Shown piece by piece: positions 47,802 to 59,250 of a DNA stretch of 64,000 bases (its first letter is position 1; every line of letters starts with the position of its first letter). The translations under genes and the position numbers were made by a program. Below the pieces are notes generated by a model. That model searched no databases. It was not told the DNA's origin and saw only the letters and a list, made by a program, of their open reading frames with translations. Origin of the DNA: Archegozetes longisetosus (lineage: Eukaryota; Arthropoda; Arachnida; Sarcoptiformes; Trhypochthoniidae); contig JAEMBT020000001.1 of NCBI GenBank assembly GCA_018873245.2, positions 20,424,141 through 20,488,140 of the forward strand, in the 5' to 3' direction.

Positions 47802-50800
47802 ATGTCAATCGAGAATCAGTTAATAGGAAACAGTCATTTGACAGCAATTTATGAAAATATTGATGAATTCAATTTTAATGAACCACAATTCGAACCATTA
47901 ACTAATATAAATAATAATGAAATGAGACCACAATCACAACAATTGTCTCACTTTGAAAACACTTCTTATGATAATAACAGGTACTGGTCACGAAATATTA
48001 TTTATTTAATTCATTTTCTATTTCTTTTTCCACAATAAAAACACGAAATCGAAACACATTTCAAATTTGAAACATTTTCTCATTTTATTTCAATTTTAAT
48101 ATTAATAATGAAACTAAATAATAGTTTAGAATATTTCAAATGAATTTGAAAATAAAAAATTTAATATAATAGTCGCCGATTTGTTAAAAGCGAAAGCAAA
48201 CCATTTGTGTCTGTTTGATGTAATTCTAAAGCAATTATTTACTTAATTTGTAGTGAAATATGTGTTTCGCCACAAGAAGACGAAGACATATATCAGGCAT
48301 CTATTAGTTCGACACAAACCACATGCAAAGACAGGTTTTGTTGGATTTGCCACAAGGATCGCATTAATATTCATTGCAAACTATGTCCTCGAAGTTATCA
48401 TTTGAAATGTATTCCTCCCTCTAATTCTTTGAATAACAATAATAACAGTAATATCAATACCAGTAATAGTGATAAATATAAAAACAATTCTACTAATAAA
48501 ATTGTTGATTCGTGGCTTTGCGTCGAATGCAGAGATATTTTAAAGGAAGAATCGGAACAATTAGAAGAAGACGAAGAAAATAGAGCTCAATTGCAGCCAT
48601 CGAAGTCTAGATTAACTAACATGTCAGCCGAAGAGTTGTCACAACTGTTAAAGTTTGCACTTCAGACCATCAAACAGTCAGCAGACCCAACTTTTCATAA
48701 ACCAGTTTCACCAATTGTTTTCCCAGATTATCACCAATTAGTTCACTATCCGATGGATTTGTCGACTATTGATAAGAACGTTCGAGCGAAAAAATATAAG
48801 TCTCAGATATCATTCTTGGCAGATATCAAGTGGATTGTTCACGACTGCATTATTTACAACCATAGCAATCATCCGCTGACCACAAACGCCAAGTATTTGT
48901 CGCGAGTAGCCAAAAATGAAATGGCGGAGATGGAGATCTGTCCGGATTGTTTCAAAAACTTTTATACTGTGACCGACACCTCGTTTGCAGAGCCCTGTCG
49001 TCGACCGCATCAGCTGGTGTTCGCTCGGGTCAAAGGTTACCCTTTATGGCCAGCAAAGGTTGTTAGACTTGGCAAGCAGAACGATGTCGACTGTCGGTTC
49101 TTTGGCACTCATGACCGGTAATTAATATCACAGTTTATGTCCATTTTAATTCTAAATCAATTGAGATTTAATTATTTTTTATATTGAATAAATCTATGAT
49201 AAAAGTTTTTAGTGGAATATACTTTTTATCATTCGCTCTACTTATAAATTTTCGAAAGTTTATCATTTTAAAGTAAGGCATTTTCGCTGCAATAACTTAG
49301 TCAATGTCAACATGTATTTAGTTTTGTAAAAGCTTTGCAAATATTTACACTCACAATAATCTGTGCTTTTATTTGAACTAACTTCAAATTAGAGTCATTT
49401 AAATCAAATTTTGTACAAAATATAACCGAAAATTGAATTCCTTTTGTATAAATCTAAGCCAATAAGAGCGAACTAAGTGAATGATTTGCAACCTTTTTAA
49501 GTTTTAGATTCATTTAATTGAAAACTTTCTTTAGATTAACATTACTTTTCAGTTACTTTCTGTGGATTCAAATTGATTTGACTAATTGGTTTTGTCTATT
49601 GATATTGCAATATTCTCATAGACCATTATGATTTAATTGTCAATTGTATTGTTAGCGCGTGGGTTGCGGTTGACTCGTGTTGGCTTTTATCCGAAACACA
49701 TCCTGGATCTAAACCAAGTAAAACGCATAAATCCAAATTTGAGGGCGCAATGAGGGAATTGGCAGTTCATATCGAAAGGTTGAACGCAAAATTTCCAGCA
49801 AAGTTCAAATACTCGCCACAAAAAACTCCGTTTTCTCCAAATAAAATATTCATTTGTGACGAAGACAATGATTATTATAATAGTTTGAGTGAATCATCTG
49901 TTAAATCACCAAAAAGTAATAATAACAATACTGACTGTAACGAAAACAGTAATAATGCAAACGAAGAACCGGTCAGCAATTCATCCAAAGTCATAACTCC
50001 CGGTGTCTTCAGCTTGTCGAGTGATAAAGTCTTAGATGAGTTCAAAAGTGAATTAAATATTAGTAACATTAACGAAACGACTAATCCCTTGAATAAAAGT
50101 AAGAAAACTTACATTTTCTTCTTTCAGTTATATGCATTAATTAGTTGATCAAATGACGGATTTATCCTTGCTATCATATTTTTTATATTCACTCATAATT
50201 TACTGGAATCTAGAGCTAAAACTTCCTATCAATCATTTTTTTATTGTGAAATATAAGAATATTTATTTATAAAAATTGAATGAATTGTTTGCGAAAGTAT
50301 CCAGTCAAGAGTTTAATGATAAATGTTAAAATTTGACAAAACCATGACTGATTTCTGATTGTAATGATTTCTCAAAATTTCAGACATAAAGTCTAGTTCG
50401 CAAATTAAAGAAGAACTGAGTGCAAAAACTCGCACCGCAAGAGTTGGTAAACGTAACGTTGCAGAAGCTCTTCGGGCCAGTAAAATATTGCGGACCACAA
50501 CAACGTGTTCGACTCCATCGTCGAGTCCTTCACAACGAACTCAATCTAATTCCAGTGCAAATAATTGTCACATAACAACTGCAAACCCAACAACTGCTAA
50601 ATCAAAACAACTGACCACATCGTCACAAAATGACTTGAGAGAAGAAGTGGAAAAGTTGAGAAAGCAAATAAGTATTGATAATGCAATGCATGAGGAAGAA
50701 ATCAAAGAAATCAAACATAATTCAAATCTAGTGCTCATGGAAATGAGGCAGAGTTTGGTCACGGAAAAAGAGAGGGCCATCGAAGATGAAAGACAAAAGG

Positions 50801-51021
50801 CTGAACTAGAGAGAAAGCTTTTAATAGCTCAGTTTGAGAGCGAGAAAAAGAAATTTTTGGCTACTATTGAAGAAACAAAACGAAAGCAGTGGTGCGCAGA
50901 ATGTCTGAAGGAAGCGCAACTGTTCTGCTGTTACGACACCTGGTATTGCACTTACGACTGCCAGAAGAGTCACTGGAAAAATCACGTAAATGTCTGTCAA
51001 CAAATTCATAAGAAATCTTAA
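47802..51021 (+). CDS. ZMYND8: ZMYND8-like PHD-bromo-PWWP-MYND chromatin reader
   Basis: Nuclear reader of histone marks that recruits corepressors. Four exons: 47802-47980, 48254-49117, 49656-50098 and 50384-51021, in phase, 707 residues. PHD finger about 87-153 (FCWICHKD...CKLCPRSYHLKC...WLCVEC), with an unusual Asn/Ser-rich insert of about 25 residues before its last Cys pair. Bromodomain about 183-285 with the acetyl-lysine-contacting Asn at about 262 (IIYNHSNH). PWWP from about 312 (FARVKGYPLWPAKV, CRFFGTHDRAWV). Then a low-complexity linker, a coiled coil at about 580-660 (EIKHNSNLVLMEMRQSL) and a MYND finger at the end (WCAECLKEA...CCYDTWYC...C...H...C). These segments fit ZMYND8 more closely than ZMYND11, but the protein stops soon after MYND and has a short linker, so it is compact compared with vertebrate ZMYND8 (about 1190 residues). 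Confidence 0.9.
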
Positions 51022-51326
51022 TTCTGATTCACTTTTTGACTGTAAGCTAAAAACTCATCAAATAATTTGAACCCTTTTGAGAAATTGACTAAAATTTGAA
51101 CCCATAGTTACACTTAAGCTTTTCTCACATTTGATGGTCAATTTTTTATTGTAATTATTTTAAGTTTATTTTTGTTTTTATTTTTATTTATAAACTTATA
51201 TATACATAGTTCTTATTTAGCTTAACTGCATGTAATTATTCTTATTGATTGTATAAATATTTTTCTTCAACATAATTACTATAAAAATGATGTAATTGTA
51301 AAATTAACTCAAGTATTATTTGATTG

Positions 51327-51332
51327 AATAAA
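51327..51332 (+). promoter_or_regulatory. Candidate poly(A) signal of ZMYND8
   Basis: AATAAA about 305 bp past the stop codon, followed by a T-rich stretch (TTCATTTTTTGT), a plausible cleavage context. Confidence 0.4.
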
Positions 51333-52101
51333 TTCATTTTTTGTCATTGTCGAACTTTACTTTTGATCTATAAGTTAACATAAATAGTGGTCAAGTCTAA
51401 ATACTTGATTTTTAAAGTTGACTTTATTGCCCACCAAATTAAGTGGTGGAAGTTTTAAGAAATTGTTTTGGAGCCAAAACTATGCTCACTTTGAAGCAAT
51501 ACTTTGAATCATAAAAATGACTAAGCTACACTTGTCAAATCAAATTTATTGTTATTGCAATGAATAAAGTTTGCATTCCTGCATTTAAAACATATTTAGT
51601 TCAATAGAATGATTACTATTTTTATTCGTTGGCTCAATCATTGAATGTTTTCTTAAAAGTTTGAGGCAAAATAAGTGCTTAAGTATTGCACAAAATCTAA
51701 ATTGAGATGTTTTAAGAACGTGATTAACATTGAATTTGTTTTCTGAATCGATGCCAAATCCACTTTTGAAGTAAATTGCAAACACTGGCAAATGGTTTAG
51801 TAATGCTTTCACTTTGATTTAATGACTCTTTCAATTTGTTTTCAACTCAATTTCATTTAACAGCTTGAAGAGAGAGCAGATAAGATTAAAGTCTGCAAAG
51901 TGGGATAAAACAAAGTTTTATTTGTCATTTCTAGAACTAATTAGATAATTAATATTGAAATAATTTAAAACTTGTTATCAGTAAATAAGGAATACAAAGT
52001 CATATTAATCACAATCAAATAGTTATTGATTTGACTGAAATATTTGAGTGATCGAAATATTATGAAATAGCATCTAGAGTTTCATTCATACAATCACTAA
52101 A
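51333..52101. other. Spacer ZMYND8 / TIMP-like gene
   Basis: No coding signal; the frame at 51585-51812 (-) has no family motif. It should hold the promoter of the TIMP-like gene. Confidence 0.35.
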
Positions 52102-52563
52102 ATGTCTCTCAAAGTACTTGTTTTCGGTATTATTATATTGATAGCAGAAATAAAGCCGTTTATTGAGTGCTGTTCGTGTCTTTCAAAATCGCCGCAACAA
52201 TATTATTGCACTTCGGATTTTGTTGCCTTGATTATTGCTCGTTCGCGAATCGAAGACCATAACGATGACCAAAGGCTGGCTTACTATGATTTTGATTTGT
52301 GGCGTATATATCGTTCGATAAACAATGCGACTAATGAGGCGCTAATGAACAAAAAGCTTTGGACGCAAAAATATGACAGTATGTGTGGAATCAATTTAAC
52401 GCTCGGTCAGTCGTATATCGTTTCAGGGCATCTTATCGGAAGAAAAGCAAGAATTTCGACTTGTGATTATAACAAATTTTGGGACGACGTCAGTACCGAA
52501 GAAGAAGCTGGTTTCATAAGTCAATATAGAGACTCTTGCGTTCGTAACATTAGACTCGATTGA
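52102..52563 (+). CDS. TIMP-like secreted protein (NTR domain)
   Basis: Single-exon gene for 153 residues. A signal peptide (hydrophobic core about 4-15) precedes the TIMP hallmark CSC, here CCSCLSKSPQQYYC, matching the CxC...HPQxxFC start of tissue inhibitors of metalloproteinases. Further matches are MCGINLTLGQSYIVSGHLIG and STCDYNKFW, with the final Cys in QYRDSC closing the N-terminal OB-fold. It ends there, so it has only the inhibitory N-terminal domain and lacks the C-terminal subdomain of vertebrate TIMPs. In TIMPs the free amino group of the first Cys chelates the catalytic zinc. Here an extra Cys precedes the CSC (EC-CSC), so inhibition depends on the exact signal cleavage. It may alternatively be an NTR protein without inhibitory activity. 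Likely extracellular. Confidence 0.82.
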   Translation: MSLKVLVFGIIILIAEIKPFIECCSCLSKSPQQYYCTSDFVALIIARSRIEDHNDDQRLAYYDFDLWRIYRSINNATNEALMNKKLWTQKYDSMCGINLTLGQSYIVSGHLIGRKARISTCDYNKFWDDVSTEEEAGFISQYRDSCVRNIRLD

Positions 52564-53190
52564 ATTTTGAGCCAAAAAACGCAAAAAGCTAAATTATTTT
52601 ACCTATTAAGCAACTTTTTTCTTTTTAATATTATCTTCAGTTGGTAACTACATAATTAAAATTATGAGCGCACATATTATAACGTTTAACGATTACAATT
52701 ATAATTATAATTATAACGTATTACAAACAAATAAAAATTGAGCATTTATTACGGGTATTCCATAATTTAGTAAAAAAGATAAAATTAATCGACGTTGTAT
52801 GAAATTACATAAAAACAAGCCACTTATTTTTCAGCAAATGCGATAAAACATATGAAAAGCTACTAAAACTACACAAAAATATTTCTGTTAAACAGAACTT
52901 ATTCGATGTTCATTAGATGATCATCTGAAAAAAGGCTTTTCTCTTTATTTTCGTCTTGGTTGATACAGCATTCAAATTGTTTTTCTTATAATAACTATGA
53001 CTAAATTCGGTGAGTCCTCTCTGTTAAAAACCTATTGACTAAATACAGAGCATAAATTATCCTGCTTATAAAATAATATTATATGTTGATGTCGATTTTT
53101 ATATTCTAACTTTACTACAGTACGAAAAGAAAAATCAGTATTAACTTATACCCACAAACCGTAAGTCAATTTTATCTATTTTAAGGTTTA
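52564..53190. other. Spacer TIMP-like / LRR 1
   Basis: AT-rich with a short ATAATT repeat near 52695-52720; no coding signal. It should hold the LRR gene 1 promoter. Confidence 0.35.
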
Positions 53191-54421
53191 ATGTTCAAAA
53201 TTACGATATTTTGGGTTTGTTTATACGCAATAAAATGCCAACAACTTGACTCTAAACAAATTTCTACGAGAGTTGAAAATTACGACGAGGACCAGTATAA
53301 TTGTAGCATAACATCTGATGGCATTGATTGCTATTCTGATAATGAATTAGAACTTGAAGAAGAACTCAAACGCTTAAGTAATAATCTGACGGAAGATCAA
53401 AAACATTTCGAAAAATTCAATCTTTATTACTCATCGATTGAAAAAATACCAGAAAATGTATTTTACGATATGTCATTCGATCAAATTTTGATATACAATA
53501 CGCAAAATTTAGCTGCAATTCATTCAAAAGCATTTATTAGTTCAGAAAACAGTACCAGAAGATTACTTATTTTCGGCACTAATAGATTGCATGATGAAGG
53601 AAATGATTATGATTTATACGGAGCTATTAGTTCTTTAAAACGATTAGAGTATGTGAGCCTTAAACTAGAAGAAGGCTCAGAGCACGAAATTCCAAACAAT
53701 GCTTTTCGTGCTATTGAAGGCAGGCAAAACAATTTGAGATCGATCCATTATTTTGGCCACTACAGTATTTCTAGTATAGGAGAGTATGCATTCGCAGATT
53801 CGCCGCTTTTAAGTCAGATTATAATAACTCAAATACCAATTAATGCGATCTTCGTTCACGCTTTCGATTCAAGAATTTCAACAGAACAGACGTTATCTAT
53901 AACTTTAAATGATTGTTCGTTAACAGAAAATAGTTTTCAGAAAGGAATTTTTAATGATTTGAAACGACCAATCAGACTTTATTTAGGTAAGTTACTTTAA
54001 CCTAATATAAATTATTAGAAAATTTATTAAAAATTGACTTAATTTTTGCGTCAGAACAGTCTGATATGTAGCACCTATAACTAGACGTATGATTTAATTT
54101 AATATATTCCCAGGCGATAACCAAATCCAATATATCTATGAAGATGTTTTTGGAGACTTCTTTTCCATTGAGGGCAACTTTTTAGATCTTATGGGAAACA
54201 ATCTCGAATGCGATAGTATCGAAAAATTTAAGTGGTTGTTGAAAAGAAGAGAACAATTGAAAGATCGTATAACGAGTGCTTTTTGCAAAAATAGCACAGC
54301 TTTTTGGGATCTTTATATTGATGATGAATCATCGGGGTTTGCTCTAACTAATCGTTTTTGTCTGAAAATACTGGTTTCATTCATTATAATAAGTATCGTA
54401 ACTGGCTTTGATTTTAATTAA
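53191..54421 (+). CDS. Secreted or membrane-anchored LRR protein 1
   Basis: Leucine-rich-repeat protein of the arthropod extracellular type, 367 residues in two exons (53191-53986 and 54114-54421, phase-1 intron of 127 bp). Signal peptide about 1-16, a Cys pair before the repeats (NCSITSDGIDC), then divergent LRRs with the recurring IPxxxF pattern (KIPENVF, EIPNNAF, SIGEYAF). A C-terminal capping region follows with LECDSIEKFKWLLKRR and a later Cys. The last about 20 residues are hydrophobic (ILVSFIIISIVTG), suggesting a GPI signal or membrane anchor. It has the same intron position and phase as the paralogue at 60.8-62 kb. Ligand and role are unknown. A database name such as luciferase non-catalytic subunit-like would only reflect shared LRRs. 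Confidence 0.75.
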
Positions 54422-55279
54422 TGCATGAATACCTCGAAACTGAAATTCATTTTTAGACATTTTTCTAAAGATTTCAAATTAGCGAATATATAAGTTGTAT
54501 TAAACATTCTTCTTATTGGCAAAAGTTATAGATTTGCAGTGAAAGTTGTTAAATCAAATACTATTTTAACTAATTCTGTACTAAAACCCCGTTTATTTTG
54601 AAATGATGCAATTTATTTTTAAGCTTGGATAGCAAACAACAAATCTGTAAGATGTTACCAAATATGTTGCTAAAATACAAAAATCAATGTCTGCTTGGCA
54701 TAAAATAAATGTTTCGATACTTTTTGATTTACAATTTATATGAACTATGAATTAAGCAAAGAATAAAAATAGACATTAAGAACTGCTAATAAATATCTCA
54801 TAAAATCAAAATGAGTAAATCTAAATTAAAAACAAAATTGAGACTTGTTGGTTGTTTTCAATTTTGATTGGTATCCAGTTGTAAGCAATTGGTTGCTTCC
54901 AAACATTTTGCATAAGGAAAGTGTAGTTTCAAATGTTTTCTGGCTTTATAGACATCTAAGTTGTGGTATAAGTCCACAAAATAACTTTAACAACTTAACA
55001 ATTTCTTGAGTAAAATCTTTAATTGAAATCGTTAGAACATTCCAATTAACAGGAATATTTTTTAAAAGTAATAAAATATTTCAAAAAGAAAATTTTCAAC
55101 TGTGCCATTTCCAAGTTCTGAGAACAGTTTAAAAATTTGATTTTCAAGCAAGAAAAAATATAAACACTCTTCGAGAAATTGCACATTTAAACTGATTAAA
55201 TGCCTGAAAATCTGGTCTTCAAAACTTCGATCGTTTTTTGATTGAGTTCGCCAACTTTTTGAGATCACAATCGGTGGTT
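54422..55279. other. Spacer 3' of LRR 1
   Basis: No coding signal; AT-rich. It includes the LRR 1 3' UTR and perhaps the 3' end of the Tc1 relic. Confidence 0.35.
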
Positions 55280-55282
55280 AGA

Positions 55283-56350
55283 TCCCAAGGCCTGAAGATT
55301 TCAACCCGAAGCTTGGTCACCTGCTTGAATCAGAGACTACTGGCATAAATCAGTCGAATCCAGAGTCTCCATAAGTTTGCGATAGGGTTCAAATCTGCGC
55401 TCCTAGACAACAAATCTGAAACCTGAATCTTGTTAGCCCGAAACCACTTAGGAGTGATAGCCGAAGTGTAAATCGCAATACCATTTTGCTGAAAAGCCCA
55501 TTTCTGTATATTAGCTAACTCTCTGAATAGTAATAAATGACCATTTATCAGGTAGATGTAACCCTCAGTTTATCTGACTTTTCAGAGGAACTGCTTGGGT
55601 TTGACCACCATAACCGATGCCTAAATCATGATGAAGTGACCACTTAAAGTCCTTTTGGCAAAGTATTGCAGTTCTTTCCCGAAGTCTTGTCAGTAATACT
55701 GGATGCCATTAGCTAGATTCAAATCGAATCTTTCCTCATCTTTCAACATTATTAGACGTCATTTTGCGCTAAATCACGTCTTCGGTTGCACATTAAAGCG
55801 AGATTGCTGTATAAAATATTTTTTAGTTTCGATTTTATCTTTCTCCTGCAGTATTCAATGGTGATTAGCCAAATATTAGCTGGACTCTTCTTGCAAAAGG
55901 ACTATATCTTCACTTATTCTGATTTTTTTGGCGTTTAACTTGCCTTCATTTCAGCTCAAATCAAGTGCCGTTCAGCTTGAGTGGACAGAGTCTGATACCA
56001 ACCAGATCGTTTTCAAAGGAAATGCTCTTCGGTATTGGCCAGAAGTCAAGTTATCGCCAACTTATGATTAATCTTTTTCGTGATGTCGGTCGGCCGAACA
56101 TTATCCCTTCGATAAATCAAAACCTGGTCACGTTTATAGTATGTGAGTTGACGGTGTTTTATGTTCTATATCAAAATTTATGGTAAAAATATCTCCGTCG
56201 ATGTTGCCGGTAAAAAATGTCGGCAGTCAATAATGTCCCCACGAAAAACACCTCTGTACAAAATACCAGGATCTAGTCGTTTGAAAACAGTTTGCATACT
56301 CCTTATTTGCGCGATGGCTTTACCTCTTAATTTTTCTCTTAATTATTCAC
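55283..56350 (-). pseudogene. Tc1-like transposase pseudogene
   Basis: On the minus strand a broken frame resembles a Tc1/Tc3 transposase. In order: a degraded DNA-binding part (about 56330-56020), DEERFDLNLANGIQYY (about 55745-55695), YFAKRTLSGHFIMI, then WAFQQNGIAIYTSAITPKWF and LLSRSADLNPIANLW (about 55505-55360). Tc1 normally has FQQDNA and NPIENLW here, so the second catalytic Asp is Asn and the final Glu is Ala. Several stops interrupt it. It is an old, inactive insertion between the two LRR genes. The terminal repeats were not located. Confidence 0.72.
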
Positions 56351-56359
56351 CTAACAATT

Positions 56360-57023
56360 AGTTATTTTCATTTCATTGTGTACTTAAATTGTTCTTAATA
56401 AGACTTCTACTGTGGTTTTGGGAGAACCCCGTTTAGAGGTATTTCAGTCAGGGTAGGACTATTGAATCCTCTACTGAAAGCCTACCATTAAATATTGTTT
56501 ATTTTCTCTTACTTATCAAACATCGAATATGAATTCGATAACTTTTATTATATTCTATATTCGAAATATACAGATGATTTTAAATACTTAATATTATTAA
56601 TTGAAGTCCTTGCAAATTTTATTATTCAACTGAATTTAAAATAAAATGGGCTACAATTCTTCAGTTGATGTTGTGTGCGAAACCTCAGTCAACATCGAAT
56701 TGAAATTCATAAGCAATATTCGACAATAAAATTTTATACAATTACTATTATTATATGAGAAAAATTGAGCTCATCCTCATGAACTGTTACCGGAGCTGGG
56801 TTATTCTTATTAATTTCATTTGAAATCCATATAACAAAGCTTATGAAACCAACGATTCTTGTATGGCGACATCATTTTTAGCGACATTTTAGCCGATTAG
56901 ATTATGGCTGGCGATATTTTTTGCGGTCACGTTATGATGTAGAACCATTTTTTGGCGCTTGATTAAATTTTTTCTTTAGTTATTTTTTTGTTGATTTACA
57001 CTTAAAAACAACTTATCTTAATG
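56360..57023. other. Gene-free region
   Basis: No coding signal. It might include the outer end of the Tc1 relic; no inverted terminus was found. Confidence 0.3.
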
Positions 57024-57094
57024 CAGTGATTCCGAAAATTTTTTCTCGCGAACCACCGGAACGTCTAATAAACGTTCGCGGCCCACTATGAAAA
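57024..57094 (+). mobile_element. hAT-type transposon end (fragment)
   Basis: CAGTGATTCCGAAAATTTTT followed by CTCGCGAACCACC and GTTCGCGGCCCACTA has the form of a hAT-superfamily terminus (CAGTGRTTC..., with GCGGACCAC-like subterminal motifs). No matching opposite end or transposase was found within the next few kb, so it is either a solo end or the partner is too diverged. Confidence 0.45.
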
Positions 57095-58520
57095 CAAGTT
57101 TTGGTTAAAAATTCATATTCAATTAAAATCATGTAACTGTTTATTGCTACAAAGCTTATCAATGTTTGAAACGATTTTATTCAATGAAACACGTAAATCA
57201 TTTTCTACTTTCAATTTGATCTATATTTTTTAGATAAATAAGACCAGAGAAAGTACTATCGTGCAAATAAGTTCAAGGGTAAGGCATTAATTGTTTGATA
57301 ACGATTTCAGCTAATTTTCGATATTGTTTTTCAACAACAACCCAGAAAGAAGTCAGGTTTGCACTATTATTATTCTCAAAAATCATAACACTTCTTAACA
57401 TAATTTACTTGTTAATAAAGAATGTGCTGATTCAGCATTAAGTATTCAGTATTGTCACTCATAATTCTCTACAAAAATGATCTGATATTGTCTTTTTTGC
57501 ATTATGTACTTACAATATACATTTGTTAGTTTATAGTTCCCTAGATTAAAATTTACAATACTTTGAAACTTTCAAAAACCTATAGGTTATTAAAGTCCGA
57601 AAAGTGCTCATTAAGAAATCTGATGCCACGATCCACGTCTAATAGTTTTTTAAAGTAATTCTGAAGTTCGTCAGTAACATTTCATGACCCTCATTTGGGT
57701 TACTATTTGATCTTAAACCTCGGCTTTGAAGTGTGTTACATTGTTTATAAAGATTGCGAATTTTGTCAATCGATTGACGTCTACACCTGAGAGATTGAAG
57801 TTCTTACATATTTATTTTTGTTTGACGCACGTAAAAGTTTATCACTTGTATCGTGTGTTTCTTTTTGAAGTTTGAACCTGAAAATTGAGAATAACATGCG
57901 TCGCATTATTATTATACTATTCTGAAAATCTCATTAAGATTAGTTTATTTGTTTGCTAGTAATCAATTTTGTTATGAGCTGTTAAAATTTATTTGCGTGC
58001 CTGAAATTCCGCAATCCAATTTGTTATCAGTCACAGATCCGATTTTGTAAACCACTTTTGAAAAGTTGAATAAATTTTGAACTTTCCGTATATTTCGCAT
58101 TACTTTTGCCTCTAAAAAAGAAATCAATAAAAATAGATAACAAATATTGATAATTCTAACTCAAATCAAGATTTAAGGCTTTTTTTGACTTTGTGAAAAT
58201 TCTGACCTCAAGCATAGGTTAAGTGAGACTAACATTTACTCAGCATAATTATAAAAAGATTAAACCTTTTAAAGCGAACTAAATAAATTTTGATGATTAG
58301 AAATAGATATTACAGTTATTCATTCTTTGAAACAGGGCCTGAACTCGATTTAGACAACAAAAGCATAAAATGATTGAATTAATATTTATGTTTTGATAAT
58401 TTTTAAAGACTGAGAACTATTTCAGCTGAAACACTATCAAAGTAAATAGACTCACAATTCTGTGAGCAGAGACGCAAATTTTTAGGAGTTTCTCTAACGC
58501 TATTTGTAATCGTATATATT
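57095..58520. other. Gene-free region
   Basis: No recognisable protein on either strand. If the hAT end at 57024 belongs to a larger element, its interior lies here, but I could not identify transposase motifs. Confidence 0.3.
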
Positions 58521-59250
58521 AGATCACCCCATGAATTTCTAGATACTCAAAAACTACTATAGATATTTAATTGAAATTTTATACATTCTAAATATATTCC
58601 CCCCCAGGTTCAATGCATCGCTCATATCGACTTTCTAACATCTCGAAGGCTTTTAGCTCGGGCTTCCTTAGTTATAGACGCTTTTGTTCACCAGTTAAAA
58701 ATGTGGAGTCCATCAAGAGCAAACTTTCTTGAGTTTCAGGTGGTCATGCAAGATGGTCTGGATCGATGAGTTTTCGATCATCAAAATCTCCGCTATTTGA
58801 TATGTCACATTTCTGTCATTTATCACTAATTCTCGTACTTTTGATACATTTTCTTCACTTGTTGCAGATATTGATCGACCGGTTCGGTCCTCATCTTTAA
58901 AGGAGCGTCTTCCAGGGTTAAACCCAGCAAAACGATTGAAGACTGTAGTCCTCGAAGGAGCATTATCTCCTAATATTTTGACCAAATTTTCATGGCTTTG
59001 TGCCTAAGTTAGCCCTTCCATCCAATGAAACCAAATTATGGCTCTTTTATGCTCTTTATTGAGCTTTATCAGGCAATCAAGTTTATGTTTAGACGGTCAA
59101 TTTTAAACTATCATCAAAAATAAACTATTTATGATTTTTATATTCTGTCTTTACAAAAATTAGTACAAAATGTCGATAAAAGTATTTGCATAAGTAGGAT
59201 CTTATGAACTCTGACGGATTGTACAAGTCCAGAAACTTATGGGGTGATCT
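58521..59250 (-). mobile_element. Internally deleted mariner
   Basis: Inverted termini AGATCACCCCATGAATTTCT (58521) and the inverse of AGATCACCCCATAAGTTTCT (ending 59250) enclose about 730 bp. The minus strand carries only the N-terminal half of a mariner transposase. TA duplication at the ends is not clear (TATT left, GATA right). Confidence 0.75.
58610..58985 (-). pseudogene. Mariner transposase N-terminal half, decayed
   Basis: The frame from 58985 has the mariner linker and second helix-turn-helix: DNAPSRTTVFNRFAGFNPGR, then EDRTGRSISATSEENVSKVR and IQTILHDHLKLKKVCS. After stops and a frameshift near 58700 it continues with EQKR and LKAFEMLESRYERCIEPGG at about 58610. No catalytic DDD core follows inside the element, so it cannot encode an active transposase. 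Confidence 0.8.

Noticed and set aside
55062..55268. 68-codon minus-strand frame near the Tc1 relic
   Set aside because: It overlaps the region just past the recognisable transposase end and has no motif of its own.
56161..56361. 66-codon plus-strand frame
   Set aside because: Antisense to the degraded DNA-binding part of the Tc1-like relic.
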